Origin: CAYMFD01 sp964389475
GTDB lineage: Bacteria; Bacteroidota; Bacteroidia; Chitinophagales; Saprospiraceae
NCBI GenBank assembly: GCA_964389475.1
Contig: CAYMFD010000071.1
Location: forward strand, 1-20,176
DNA length: 20,176 nucleotides
Direction of reading: 5' to 3'
Below the pieces are notes generated by a model, which was not told the DNA's origin, did not search any database, and saw only the letters and a program-made list of their open reading frames with translations. The position numbers and the translations under genes are program-made. Shown here one piece after another: positions 7,180-14,729 of the stretch (the stretch's first letter is position 1; each line of letters opens with the position of its first letter).

Positions 7180-7926
7180 CTAAAAACGGAATACATTCAT
7201 TCCATCACCATATGAGTGAATACAATAATCCGTACCATCCACATTAAAGCAATCTTGATATCCTCTGACGACAGCAACAGCTATTGATTCGCCAATTGTG
7301 GCATGAGATACTACATATTCGCCTGCCAAAACGAAAGTACCATCAGCATCATCGACGCTAAATAAATCACAACCTTGACTGCTAGTACATACCCCCACCA
7401 AAACCTGGTGGTCTCGTGTTACATCAGGCGTCCAACTAAAAATTATATCGTCTCCTAAGGCAATATCACTTGTTCTAGTATAATTACCCGTTAAGTCAAA
7501 AGTATTAACCAACTGAACTTCTCTCTCAAACGAAGGAAAAAGGTCTTGGTTATTGCTATCAAAAGTAAGAGTAGAACTACTACCAATGGGTTGATCTAAT
7601 TGTAAGCCTTGCAGAATAAAGCCATTATCATCTGCAAAGCCCACTGGTAGATCTCCAACAATTTCAAAATTTACTGTGGCATCCGTAAATGCTTGACCAT
7701 CCTTAGAAAGCATAGCTAGGACAGTTAAAGAAGGTGAGGTCTTTGCCTTATTGATTCCACTTCCTACTTGAACGCGTATATTACCTGCTGCACTAGTCTC
7801 GAAAGAAGACACAAGTGATAATGCTCTAGCCTCTGCAGAAAGGTTGGCTGAATTATCATTGGTATCATCATCACTACAAGACACTAGCGTCATAAGGGCC
7901 AAAAAGAAAACTACTAAATTCTTCAT
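7180..7926 (-). CDS. Putative surface lipoprotein of unknown function
   Basis: The 248-residue protein starts MKNLVVFFLALMTLVSCSDDD with a clear lipobox (LVSC, lipidated C17). It is followed by the acidic SDDDTNDN run often seen after the Cys in Bacteroidota lipoproteins exported to the surface. The rest is predicted beta-rich, low in lysine, with Thr/Ser/Asp-rich strands (TSPSLTVLAMLSKDGQAF, then DIALGDDIIFSWTPDVTRDH). Two cysteine pairs near the end, CTSSQGC and CFNVDGTDYC, could form disulfides. No family is recognised. It starts 20 bases after the stop of the next lipoprotein on the same strand, so the two probably share a transcript. The coding DNA is visibly AT-richer than the flanking genes, which fits acquisition from elsewhere. 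Confidence 0.75.
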   Translation of the reverse strand: MKNLVVFFLALMTLVSCSDDDTNDNSANLSAEARALSLVSSFETSAAGNIRVQVGSGINKAKTSPSLTVLAMLSKDGQAFTDATVNFEIVGDLPVGFADDNGFILQGLQLDQPIGSSSTLTFDSNNQDLFPSFEREVQLVNTFDLTGNYTRTSDIALGDDIIFSWTPDVTRDHQVLVGVCTSSQGCDLFSVDDADGTFVLAGEYVVSHATIGESIAVAVVRGYQDCFNVDGTDYCIHSYGDGMNVFRF

Positions 7927-7946
7927 ATCAAGTTATGTATTTATTA

Positions 7947-8576
7947 TTAAGAACACTCTTCTTCATTAGCACTGCAGCCACAATTTTCACAAGGCTGAAT
8001 TGTCATGCTTTCTACAGATATATATATCTCATCAAACCAAAAAGCAACTCCATCCGAATTTATACCAGGCACAACTTCTTGCTCAAACGCAATAATCAAG
8101 TTTCCTGCACCACCACTATCTTCACAAGTGAGTGGTGGAACTACGTTCGGATCGCGAAAAGCCGAACTACAGCAACAATGGCAGTTCATTGTAATTGTAC
8201 CAGAAAGTATATAGGGCTCGCTTACCGCTGGGTGGGCAATAATGAAAGGGCTAGTAGTAGTTTCCGTTCCTCCTAATATAGTTCTGCTCTGCTGTAAAGG
8301 ACCTTCAAGATTCTGTTGAGGAAAAGTATTCTGTTGCATTGTTTCCTCATCAATCCACTCTTGATCTATCGATACCTCTACCGTCCGATCTCCAAGATCC
8401 CCCTGATCCAGAAAAACACAACCCATTTCGGAAATTATAACATCACCAATAGCGTTAGGGGTAAAATAAACCTCCAACTCATCAGGAGGACTAAAAGTAG
8501 TTCCAGAAACATCATTGCAGGAATCTGCACAACCAACTAATACAAGGCAGAAGAAAATACCAGAATAGAATTTCAT
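7947..8576 (-). CDS. Cysteine-rich putative lipoprotein of unknown function
   Basis: From ATG 8576 the protein is 209 residues: MKFYSGIFFCLVLVGCADSC, with lipobox LVGC and lipidated C16. A longer reading to 8621 adds a leader that disrupts a normal lipoprotein signal, so it is not preferred. The mature part is rich in cysteine, including the cluster CHCCC about two-thirds along, and ends CENCGCSANEEECS. Such spacing suggests several disulfides or a metal-binding surface. The middle is acidic and Gln/Thr-rich. No family is recognised. It is the upstream member of a two-gene lipoprotein unit, 20 bases before the next gene, in the AT-rich stretch behind the IS remnant. Expression and export are inferred from the signal alone. 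Confidence 0.7.
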   Translation of the reverse strand: MKFYSGIFFCLVLVGCADSCNDVSGTTFSPPDELEVYFTPNAIGDVIISEMGCVFLDQGDLGDRTVEVSIDQEWIDEETMQQNTFPQQNLEGPLQQSRTILGGTETTTSPFIIAHPAVSEPYILSGTITMNCHCCCSSAFRDPNVVPPLTCEDSGGAGNLIIAFEQEVVPGINSDGVAFWFDEIYISVESMTIQPCENCGCSANEEECS

Positions 8577-8621
8577 ATTCACTAGTTTTACAAAACTACA
8601 TAAAAATATCGGAAAATCCAC

Positions 8622-9281
8622 CTACTGAAAAAAATACTTGATCTCTGCCTCTATGTTGGTTGTAGAGGAAAAAAATTGCCATCTGTAGATAACAAATGTA
8701 CCTTTTGGTTTCTAGCCAGTGTCGGAAAGGCCCAGCTGACCTTGCTTCGAGAGCCTCAGCACAGCGCCTTCTTCTACGTCAATTAATCCTCTGTTAGCAC
8801 TGTGCGGTTTCACCCGCAGTGCGACAATCCCAAATCAATTACTACAATTCTTACAAGTCAAGTCCGATCTAGATTCGTGTCAAAATTGCTTTTATTTTTC
8901 TGTAGCACAAAGTATTATACCATTTCTGACTTAACTTTTCGTACTCTAGCTGGGTATAGTGCCGATACATATTTAAAGAAGCTAATACAATAAGTCTCAT
9001 CTTAAATAAAAAGCGGTATTACAAGCTATCGGCAAATGCTATTTTTTTTATAAGTGATAAATTACAAACCCAGCTGAAAAATCACACATTTCGACAACTC
9101 TTGCTCTAGCTCTATACAGCGACAGACGACTGTAGACAGCCAACGACTTTTTAACCCACTTAAATAAAAACAGAGGCTTGGAGAGATATATGAGGCATTC
9201 TTTCGGATAAAATCTGCACAGTCCACCTAACCACCCAAATCCTTATCGAGCAGTTATTTTATTTATCCGCATATTGGTAGT
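8622..9281. other. 660-base AT-rich stretch without a convincing gene
   Basis: Only short ORFs without family-like sequence occur (for example 8802-8993). Visible structure: an inverted repeat cctcta (8650-8655) with tagagg (8665-8670), followed by a run of seven As; and a GC hairpin at about 8799-8822 (gcgg/ccgc core with cact/agtg). The right end must hold the promoter of the glycosyltransferase gene at 9282, but no clear TTTG/TAnnTTTG pair is seen. Confidence 0.4.
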
Positions 9282-10436
9282 GTGAAAATATTACTATCTG
9301 CCATCGGTACTCGGGGTGATATAGAGCCCTTCCTCACGCTAGGTCATATGCTGGCGCAAGCGGGCTACGACGTACACTACAACATACCCGAGCAGCTATG
9401 CCACCTCGCCAAAGGTAGCAGCCACGTTTATCCGCTGACCGAACGCTTCCTCGACTTGATCGACGGGCCAGATGCTCGATTAGTCATGGGGCGAGGATCA
9501 CGCTGGGCCAAGGCAAAGGCTATGTGGAACCTCTATCGTCAAGGTCTTGATATCAACAAGGTACTCATACAGCAACAAGAGGAGGTCGTACAAGCGATCA
9601 ACCCTGACCTTATTGTCTTTCACAGCAAGTGCTTCTACCCCTTGCTATGGCATCTAGCGACTGACAAGCGGATCGTACTGCTTACACCTGTGCCCTTCTT
9701 GATACATGCCGTAGATAGCTACCCTCATATAGGCTTTACGCAATCTATGGGCAAGACGATCAATAGATGGACCTATGGACTGATACGTACTGCTATCGCT
9801 TACTCTATCAAGCGCAGTCAAGGCGATATTAGCCTAGGTAAGCGCTATGGCTCTCGCCGCATCAAGCAGGCGATGCTCACCCAGCCCCTAGCCTATGCCG
9901 TGTCTCCTACTCTGGTCCCTCGTCCTGCCGACTGGCCGAGCAATACCCAGGTAGTAGGCTACCACTATCGATCTAGCAGTGCCGACTGGCAGGCTCCGGC
10001 GGGCTTAGCTTCCTTCTTAGACCGTCATGATCAGGTGCTATTCCTGACATTTGGCAGTATGATCAATGACGACCCACAAGTGATCTCCGATATACTATAC
10101 AGCGTACTGACAGACCTAGAGATACCTACGATCGTCAACTGTGCTGATGGTGGACTCGTGGAGATCGATACTTATGCCAATCAAAGAAACTTTTACTTCG
10201 TAGAGGGCATCCCATACAGTTGGCTACTACCGCAGGTCGATGCGATGATATGCCACGGCGGTGCTGGTACTACTCACCAAGCCTTACTCCATGGTCTACC
10301 TACGATGATCGTACCACACATTATGGATCAGCATGTCTGGGCACAACTGGTACATAACTTGGGAGCTGGTACGCAAGGCCTACCCTTGACTAAGATACGT
10401 AGTCAATCGCTAGAGGTACAGGTACAGGACCTCTAG
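9282..10436 (+). CDS. UGT-like family 1 glycosyltransferase, C-terminus cut by in-frame TAG
   Basis: The 384-residue product (GTG start) has the GT-B layout of sterol/macrolide-type UDP-glycosyltransferases. The N-terminal acceptor domain starts MKILLSAIGTRGDIEPFLTL (glycine-rich GTRGDIEP typical of the family). The C-terminal nucleotide-sugar domain has VLFLTFGSM (about 257-265), CHGGAGTTHQAL at 324-335, and PHIMDQHVWAQ (about 346-356, like the usual 'P...DQ..W/F'). It should move a sugar from a nucleotide donor to a lipid or other small acceptor in the cytoplasm; the acceptor is unknown. TAG at 10434-10436 falls in the final region. The same frame continues beyond it with 37 family-like codons to TAA 10548-10550, so the natural protein was probably about 422 residues. 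Confidence 0.88.
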   Translation: MKILLSAIGTRGDIEPFLTLGHMLAQAGYDVHYNIPEQLCHLAKGSSHVYPLTERFLDLIDGPDARLVMGRGSRWAKAKAMWNLYRQGLDINKVLIQQQEEVVQAINPDLIVFHSKCFYPLLWHLATDKRIVLLTPVPFLIHAVDSYPHIGFTQSMGKTINRWTYGLIRTAIAYSIKRSQGDISLGKRYGSRRIKQAMLTQPLAYAVSPTLVPRPADWPSNTQVVGYHYRSSSADWQAPAGLASFLDRHDQVLFLTFGSMINDDPQVISDILYSVLTDLEIPTIVNCADGGLVEIDTYANQRNFYFVEGIPYSWLLPQVDAMICHGGAGTTHQALLHGLPTMIVPHIMDQHVWAQLVHNLGAGTQGLPLTKIRSQSLEVQVQDL

Positions 10437-10550
10437 ACGAATACAGCCTACGCTGCTGCTGCCACCAAGGCTAGCCAACAAATACGTGCCGAGGCAGGTA
10501 TGCTAGATGATTATGTAGATTTTGTAATCGGCTCAGATACCCTAGTCTAA
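10437..10550 (+). pseudogene. C-terminal tail of the glycosyltransferase, in frame behind an amber codon
   Basis: Directly after TAG 10434-10436 the same frame reads TNTAYAAAATKASQQIRAEA and continues GMLDDYVDFVIGSDTLV to TAA. An amphipathic helix with 'A..I..E.G...AV..I' is the usual last element of this glycosyltransferase class, so this is the missing end rather than chance coding. The TAA lies 9 bases inside the convergent lipoprotein gene's 3' end. The cause could be a point mutation (for example CAG to TAG), a sequencing error or suppressed termination. Confidence 0.7.
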
Positions 10551-11414
10551 GCCCAATGGCTGTCGATAGGTCGTATCCTGTGGACTATTAAGCGACCAGT
10601 AGGCCGTCCATATCGTATCGATCAAGGTAGCTACCGTCTCGCGTACCTGCTTATCAAAAGCACTAGGATAGCGGTCCGTCCAGCCGTAAATCGTATGCGG
10701 CTGGGCAGTGGCATACTTGATGGACAGTTGTCTATCGAGCTGTGGCCATGAGATAGAGATCTGGCTGGTATCGCCTGCTACAGTTTTAGCGATTGTCGCC
10801 TCATAGCTCTCTAGTGGTAGGTGGCGCATATGTATGATATGCCCTGCTGGCACCATGGCCACACTACCCTCTGGCAACAGGTCAGGGTTTATCCTGATCA
10901 GGTTAAACAAGGCATCCTCCGACAGAGCAGAGCTTACCGACGCCGTACGGTCTCCCTCAGACGCAAAGTAAGACCGCTGCTCTACATCGATAGCCCCATC
11001 GCCACCGATCATCTGTAACCAGCCCTGACCACACCAGTCCTGAGAGGAGCTAGTCACCTTCTCGAGGTAGCCATCGGGCTGCACGAAGGCAGAGGTAAAT
11101 ATGCTGTAGTCGTATATACCTGTGGTGAAGCGCCTGATCTGATTGGTCTTGAGCACAGTAGCCGACTGCGAGGCAGGACCATCAGCCTTGACATTAGTCG
11201 CAGGTAGCCACGGCTCACTGACGGTAATGACGACGGCCTGCCCTGGGTGTGTCGCTTGATAACGATTTTGGCTGAGGGCATAGGTCGCTACCTCGGCCTG
11301 ACCTTGTAGCCATTTGTCATCTAGGGCCTGAGAGGTATAATGCTCCGGGGGTGATGTCTGTGTGCAGGCAGCTAGTGCCGAGAGTAGCAATACCACCATT
11401 GTGTACCTGGTCAT
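10542..11414 (-). CDS. Lipoprotein of the Bacteroidota 'SSQ-[DE]-WCG' family
   Basis: The 290-residue protein starts MTRYTMVVLLLSALAACTQT with lipobox LAAC (lipidated C17). The mature part matches, by recalled signatures, a widespread Bacteroidota lipoprotein family: W-x-x-GQAEVATYALSQNRY early, then FTTGIYDYSIFTSAFVQPDG and KVTSSSQDWCGQGWLQM. Family members are often mislabelled 'septum formation inhibitor Maf', but no Maf motif is present here. The function is unknown. It probably faces the periplasm. The gene is convergent with the glycosyltransferase, overlapping its readthrough tail by 9 bases, and is separated from the upstream YceI gene by a strong terminator. It is therefore likely transcribed from its own promoter between 11415 and 11443, unless readthrough occurs. 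Confidence 0.82.
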   Translation of the reverse strand: MTRYTMVVLLLSALAACTQTSPPEHYTSQALDDKWLQGQAEVATYALSQNRYQATHPGQAVVITVSEPWLPATNVKADGPASQSATVLKTNQIRRFTTGIYDYSIFTSAFVQPDGYLEKVTSSSQDWCGQGWLQMIGGDGAIDVEQRSYFASEGDRTASVSSALSEDALFNLIRINPDLLPEGSVAMVPAGHIIHMRHLPLESYEATIAKTVAGDTSQISISWPQLDRQLSIKYATAQPHTIYGWTDRYPSAFDKQVRETVATLIDTIWTAYWSLNSPQDTTYRQPLGLD

Positions 11415-11443
11415 AGTTATCTAGTTTTAATCTATAACAAAAA

Positions 11444-11471
11444 AGCCTCCATATCGATCGATATGGAGGCT
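11444..11471 (-). terminator. Intrinsic terminator downstream of the YceI gene
   Basis: A perfect 28-base palindrome (half agcctccatatcga) is followed on the minus strand by ttttttgtta, a classic T-run. It lies 28 bases past the stop of the YceI gene at 11500 and just before the start of the next minus-strand gene. On the plus strand the T-run is weak (cttaatttcttt). Confidence 0.88.
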
Positions 11472-11499
11472 CTTAATTTCTTTATATAGAGTTACCACC

Positions 11500-12180
11500 C
11501 TAGCTAGGATTTGCCGTAGCTGTCAGGCTGATCTTGATACCCATCTCGTCATTGATGAACTTGTCTTTGAGGTCATCGAAGAACTTCTTACTACCGTACT
11601 TGATACCCCACTCTGTACGATCGATCATAAACATGGGTGTCACCACCACTAGTTTCTGATCATCCATCTGTACGCTGGCATTAAAGCCTACCTCCTTGGT
11701 CACGTCACGCATCGTAAGATTACCGTAGATCATGTGTGTTGCCTCAGGATTACCCATAAGCTTAGTAACCTTAGTTACGACGAACTTAGCCGTAGGGTAA
11801 GTAGCTACGTTAAAAAAGTGGTCCTTGTTATCCGTACCCATACCCTTGAGGTGGCCCTCTAGGTCTGCCTTACCGTCACCTGTAAGGTCTGTAACGGTGA
11901 TAGACGTCATATCTAGCATGAACTCTCCACCGGTAAGATTACCGTCTTCGACTGATACGCTACCACCTGATACATCTACTGTACCTGTGTGAGCACCTGC
12001 AGGCTTAGTACCTTCCCATATTACCTTACTCGCTGAGGTATTAACGGTGTATTCCTTACCTGTCATAGCAGCCTCTGTAGCCGCAGCACTAGTCTCTGCC
12101 TTAGTTCCTTCTGATTTTTTACAAGCGACGACACCTAGCAGTAGTAGACCCGCAAATGCGAGTTGCATAAAATTTTTCAT
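11500..12180 (-). CDS. YceI-family lipoprotein
   Basis: The 226-residue protein begins MKNFMQLAFAGLLLLGVVAC with a lipobox (lipidated C20), then a Lys/Ala/Thr-rich linker to about residue 40. The YceI lipocalin-like beta-barrel domain follows (about 43-224). Recognisable parts are YTVNTSASKVIWEGTKPAGAH, GGEFMLDMTSITVTDL, LEGHLKGMGTDNKDHFFNV, YPTAKFVVTKV, GNLTMRDVTKEVGF and the C-terminal DRTEWGIKYGSK. YceI proteins bind polyprenoid or other long hydrophobic molecules in the periplasm; the ligand here is not known. The gene lies 50 bases after the MerR-type regulator on the same strand, so it may be co-transcribed with or controlled by it, and it ends at a strong terminator. Confidence 0.93.
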   Translation of the reverse strand: MKNFMQLAFAGLLLLGVVACKKSEGTKAETSAAATEAAMTGKEYTVNTSASKVIWEGTKPAGAHTGTVDVSGGSVSVEDGNLTGGEFMLDMTSITVTDLTGDGKADLEGHLKGMGTDNKDHFFNVATYPTAKFVVTKVTKLMGNPEATHMIYGNLTMRDVTKEVGFNASVQMDDQKLVVVTPMFMIDRTEWGIKYGSKKFFDDLKDKFINDEMGIKISLTATANPS

Positions 12181-12230
12181 AAATAAAATGATTGTGTTGA
12201 TTTTCGATAAAAGCGTAAAAAGACAGCACG

Positions 12231-13109
12231 CTACATCTCATCGAGGTAAGACTTGATCTCTTTGAGACTCTGGAGCACTGTCACCGACGATGGTAACGAG
12301 AGTTTCTGCTTAATTGTTTGATATCCGCTGATAATAATCTTGGTGTCATCGATATTGCGATCTAGCTGATCGATGTAGGGCTGTAGCGGAGCATCAGAGA
12401 AGCTGTCGTTAAAGATGGTGAAGATATAGTCAGACTTAAAGATGTACTGTCCCTCAAGCAGGTCGATGAGCGGCACCTTGCCACCTAGGTTAAGTACTTT
12501 AAATCCATTTTTCTTAAGCACATAGTGCAGATAGAGCAGTGTAAGCTCATGAGACTCTCCCTCTGGAAGGTATGTAAGTACCCGCTCTGTCCGTTCGACC
12601 TTAGGGGTCAGCTGATCGATACTTACGATCATCATGCGACGTATGATATTACTTACGAAGGTCTCATGCACACTCTTAACGCTACCAGCGATCCACATCA
12701 TGCTGAGCTTATCGAGTAGTGGGTAGATCACTACATCCATTGCCTCTTCAAATCCGCGCTGATTGACATTATGATTGATGATGCGGCTAAACTTGGACTC
12801 GTCTAGCTCCAGCATAGAAAGGATGAGACCATCGACCTGATCCTCAAACTGTGTATCGACTTCCGTAAGCTCTGCCACCTTGGACCTAAGCTCCTCCGAG
12901 GACATTTTGGAGATGACTGATATCCTAAAACCCTTCTTCTTGAGTAGGGCGATATTCAGTATTTTCTGGACGTCTGCGTCTAGGTAGTATCGTATGTTGG
13001 TAGGGGTTCGGCTGGGCTTGATAATGCCATAGCGCTTTTCCCACACGCGAAGTGTGTGCGACTTAACACCACTAAGTTTTTCGATATCTTTTATTGAGTA
13101 AACAACCAC
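12231..13109 (-). CDS. MerR-family regulator with B12-binding-like domain (CarH/LitR-like)
   Basis: The 292-residue protein has a MerR winged-helix DNA-binding domain (about 3-72: YSIKDIEKLSGVKSHTLRVW, then RYGIIKPSRTPTNIRYY). A four-helix bundle (about 85-165) precedes a Rossmann-type cobalamin-binding domain (about 175-292: VLTYLPEGESHELTLLYLHY). CarH-type relatives are light-sensing repressors that use adenosylcobalamin. Here W139 and E149 of the bundle motif and H187 in the ESH segment (the lower cobalt ligand position) are present. The bundle reads WIAGSVKSVHET, lacking the His expected directly after Trp and the His after Glu. It may sense another cofactor state or none. It starts 104 bases downstream of the glycosyltransferase gene on the same strand; no carotenoid genes are nearby. 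Confidence 0.88.
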   Translation of the reverse strand: MVVYSIKDIEKLSGVKSHTLRVWEKRYGIIKPSRTPTNIRYYLDADVQKILNIALLKKKGFRISVISKMSSEELRSKVAELTEVDTQFEDQVDGLILSMLELDESKFSRIINHNVNQRGFEEAMDVVIYPLLDKLSMMWIAGSVKSVHETFVSNIIRRMMIVSIDQLTPKVERTERVLTYLPEGESHELTLLYLHYVLKKNGFKVLNLGGKVPLIDLLEGQYIFKSDYIFTIFNDSFSDAPLQPYIDQLDRNIDDTKIIISGYQTIKQKLSLPSSVTVLQSLKEIKSYLDEM

Positions 13110-13213
13110 AATTCTTCCTCACTTTGTCCCTAGTACAAGTAACAACACGGCAAGGTTACTATATGTTTGAATGACCTACGAAAGCAATAATCCAAAATTT
13201 GTGAAATTACGTG

Positions 13214-14104
13214 TTACCGCAATCGCCTACCCTTCCAAAGATAAGTCGACGGTAAGAGAGCTACAAGGCCCATTGATACTATATATGCGACGTGGGTAAG
13301 CCCTACGAATAGGTAGGCTCTGAATGGTCTACGATACCCAAAAAAGTCTGCTACCCTACTCAGTAATAGGCCATCTACAGCTAGCTTGGTCATCAACAGT
13401 AGCACGCCGGTAAACATCGATATACCAGCCGTCATGCCAGCACATAACATACTACCTATCAGGACTATACAATACAACCATGCAAAACCCTGTAGACGTA
13501 CCACCCCTCGCTCTTGGTAGCCCTTGGTCTTGCTGGCCCANNNNNNNNNNNNNNNNNNNNNNNNNNNNNNNNNNNNNNNNNNNNNNNNNNNNNNNNNNNN
13601 NNNNNNNNNNNNNNNNNNNNNNNNNNNNNNNNNNNNNNNNAAGTAAGACGATATCGTAGCTACCCACCCCTTGGCCACTAGGCAGTCTGCATCAGTAAAT
13701 AAGAGATAGTCCGCCGTGGTCTGACCGACGAGGTGGCGGAGGGTCGCCTTCTTGCCCTGGACCTCCGCCGGCATGTCTAGTACGACCAGTCGGTTATCCT
13801 CTACAGCTGTCGCTAGACTCACTGTATCATCAGTACTATGATCATTGCCGAGGTATATCTTGACGCCTACATCCGGATATAATTTTGCTAAATAATCGCA
13901 ACTCCGTAATACAGATCGAAGGCACGCCGTAATGCCACTAGACTCGTTACGAGCCGCTATGATGATGGCGAGGCTATGCTGTGGCGTATGCATCTGTTGT
14001 AACGACCATGTCGGCGTCTGCTGCCAGGATACGAGTATAGCCGATATCTGACCGACGTATAAGACACCTAGTACTACGGTCCCGAGAAATAGGAGTTCTG
14101 CCAC
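13214..14104 (-). CDS. Membrane family 2 glycosyltransferase, interrupted by an assembly gap
   Basis: The start is GTG at 14104, seven bases after the upstream gene's stop, suggesting translational coupling. The sequence shows an N-terminal membrane segment (about 3-25), then the GT-A domain: AIIIAARNESSGITACLRSV, the donor-site YLGNDHSTDDT and LLFTDADC (the DxD region). After the gap comes WASKTKGYQERG, the end of the usual Q-x-x-R-W motif, then three or four membrane segments and a basic tail. It should polymerise or attach sugars at the cytoplasmic membrane face; the product is unknown. With 100 Ns counted the length is 296 residues. Relatives I recall have about 100 residues between the DADC and RW regions, so the real gene is probably nearer 360 residues. 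Confidence 0.85.
   Translation of the reverse strand: MAELLFLGTVVLGVLYVGQISAILVSWQQTPTWSLQQMHTPQHSLAIIIAARNESSGITACLRSVLRSCDYLAKLYPDVGVKIYLGNDHSTDDTVSLATAVEDNRLVVLDMPAEVQGKKATLRHLVGQTTADYLLFTDADCLVAKGWVATISSYXXXXXXXXXXXXXXXXXXXXXXXXXXXXXXXXXXWASKTKGYQERGVVRLQGFAWLYCIVLIGSMLCAGMTAGISMFTGVLLLMTKLAVDGLLLSRVADFFGYRRPFRAYLFVGLTHVAYIVSMGLVALLPSTYLWKGRRLR
13541..13640. other. Assembly gap of 100 Ns
   Basis: One hundred consecutive Ns lie inside the family 2 glycosyltransferase gene. The round number suggests a placeholder for unknown length. The two coding halves happen to be in frame across it. Confidence 0.99.
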
Positions 14105-14110
14105 TAGGTA

Positions 14111-14596
14111 CTAGTCGAATAAGTCTTCGTAGTCATTACGCTTAGTCGTGGATCTACGTGGTGCAGCCTGTGGCTCAGGTAAGTCTAGGAAATTTTCTTC
14201 CTCGACAACCTCTTCGTAATCGACCAGCTTACCGTCTCGCTCCTCCTCCATCCTATCGGCTACCTTGCGAAACTGACGACGTAGTAATGCCCGAGCAAAA
14301 AGAAAGCCACTAACGACATGAAAGCCTACCACGGATAAGACTACTGCCAAGATACCGACGATGGTGTTTTCTTTGAGTAGGCGGCCCACCCACTTGACAT
14401 AAGAGGTGATGACCTCACGATCAATGAAAAAAGTCAAAATAAGGAGGACAGGCGCTACAAATGATAGGATCGTCAGTAGGCCTTTGATGGCATAAAAGCT
14501 AAAAAGTAATAGACCTACCATAAACATGATCGGCAGTAATAGCCCAAAAGGACTTTGTGTCTTAGCATTAAAAATATATGGATCGTCTCGGCGCAT
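14111..14596 (-). CDS. Small membrane protein of unknown function
   Basis: From ATG 14596 the protein has 161 residues: MRRDDPYIFNAKTQSPFG, then two closely spaced hydrophobic segments (about 17-38 and 42-58) and a third at about 80-105 (ENTIVGILAVVLSVVGFHV, then SGFLFARALLRR). A charged cytoplasmic-type tail follows, with acidic EEERDGKLVDYEEVVEEENF, ending DYEDLFD. A longer reading to 14698 adds an unlikely His/Cys-rich leader. I know similar small proteins only as uncharacterised in Bacteroidota. The gene ends seven bases before the family 2 glycosyltransferase start and begins 133 bases after the ArnT-like gene's stop, so it probably belongs to the same envelope-glycan transcript. No catalytic motif is seen. 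Confidence 0.72.
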   Translation of the reverse strand: MRRDDPYIFNAKTQSPFGLLLPIMFMVGLLLFSFYAIKGLLTILSFVAPVLLILTFFIDREVITSYVKWVGRLLKENTIVGILAVVLSVVGFHVVSGFLFARALLRRQFRKVADRMEEERDGKLVDYEEVVEEENFLDLPEPQAAPRRSTTKRNDYEDLFD

Positions 14597-14729
14597 ACTA
14601 TCTCTCTTTATCAGATAACGACTAAGGTAAGGTATAGGTTCGAGGTGGTGGTGTGAACAGCCACCCTTTAATAAGTGCAGTATTGCCTTACAGCTCAATC
14701 ACATATTGTAAACTCAGAATCCTGCTACA

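Noticed and set aside
7935..8276. Plus-strand ORF of 113 codons opposite the cysteine-rich lipoprotein
   Set aside because: It lies antisense to a gene with a clear lipobox and reads as low-quality sequence with no family signal, so it is a shadow frame.
8802..8993. 63-codon ORF in the gene-poor tract
   Set aside because: No start context, no family-like sequence and no partner gene; its length is expected by chance in this composition.
6362..10436. Idea that TAG is recoded or generally suppressed in this organism (three in-frame TAGs)
   Set aside because: Two of the three TAGs are in a transposase that also has frameshifts, and several intact genes here end naturally at TAG (for example the peptidase and Nfu genes).
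10542..11414. Annotation of the lipoprotein as septum formation inhibitor Maf
   Set aside because: It has a lipoprotein signal and none of the Maf nucleotide pyrophosphatase motifs; the name is a propagated label for this family.
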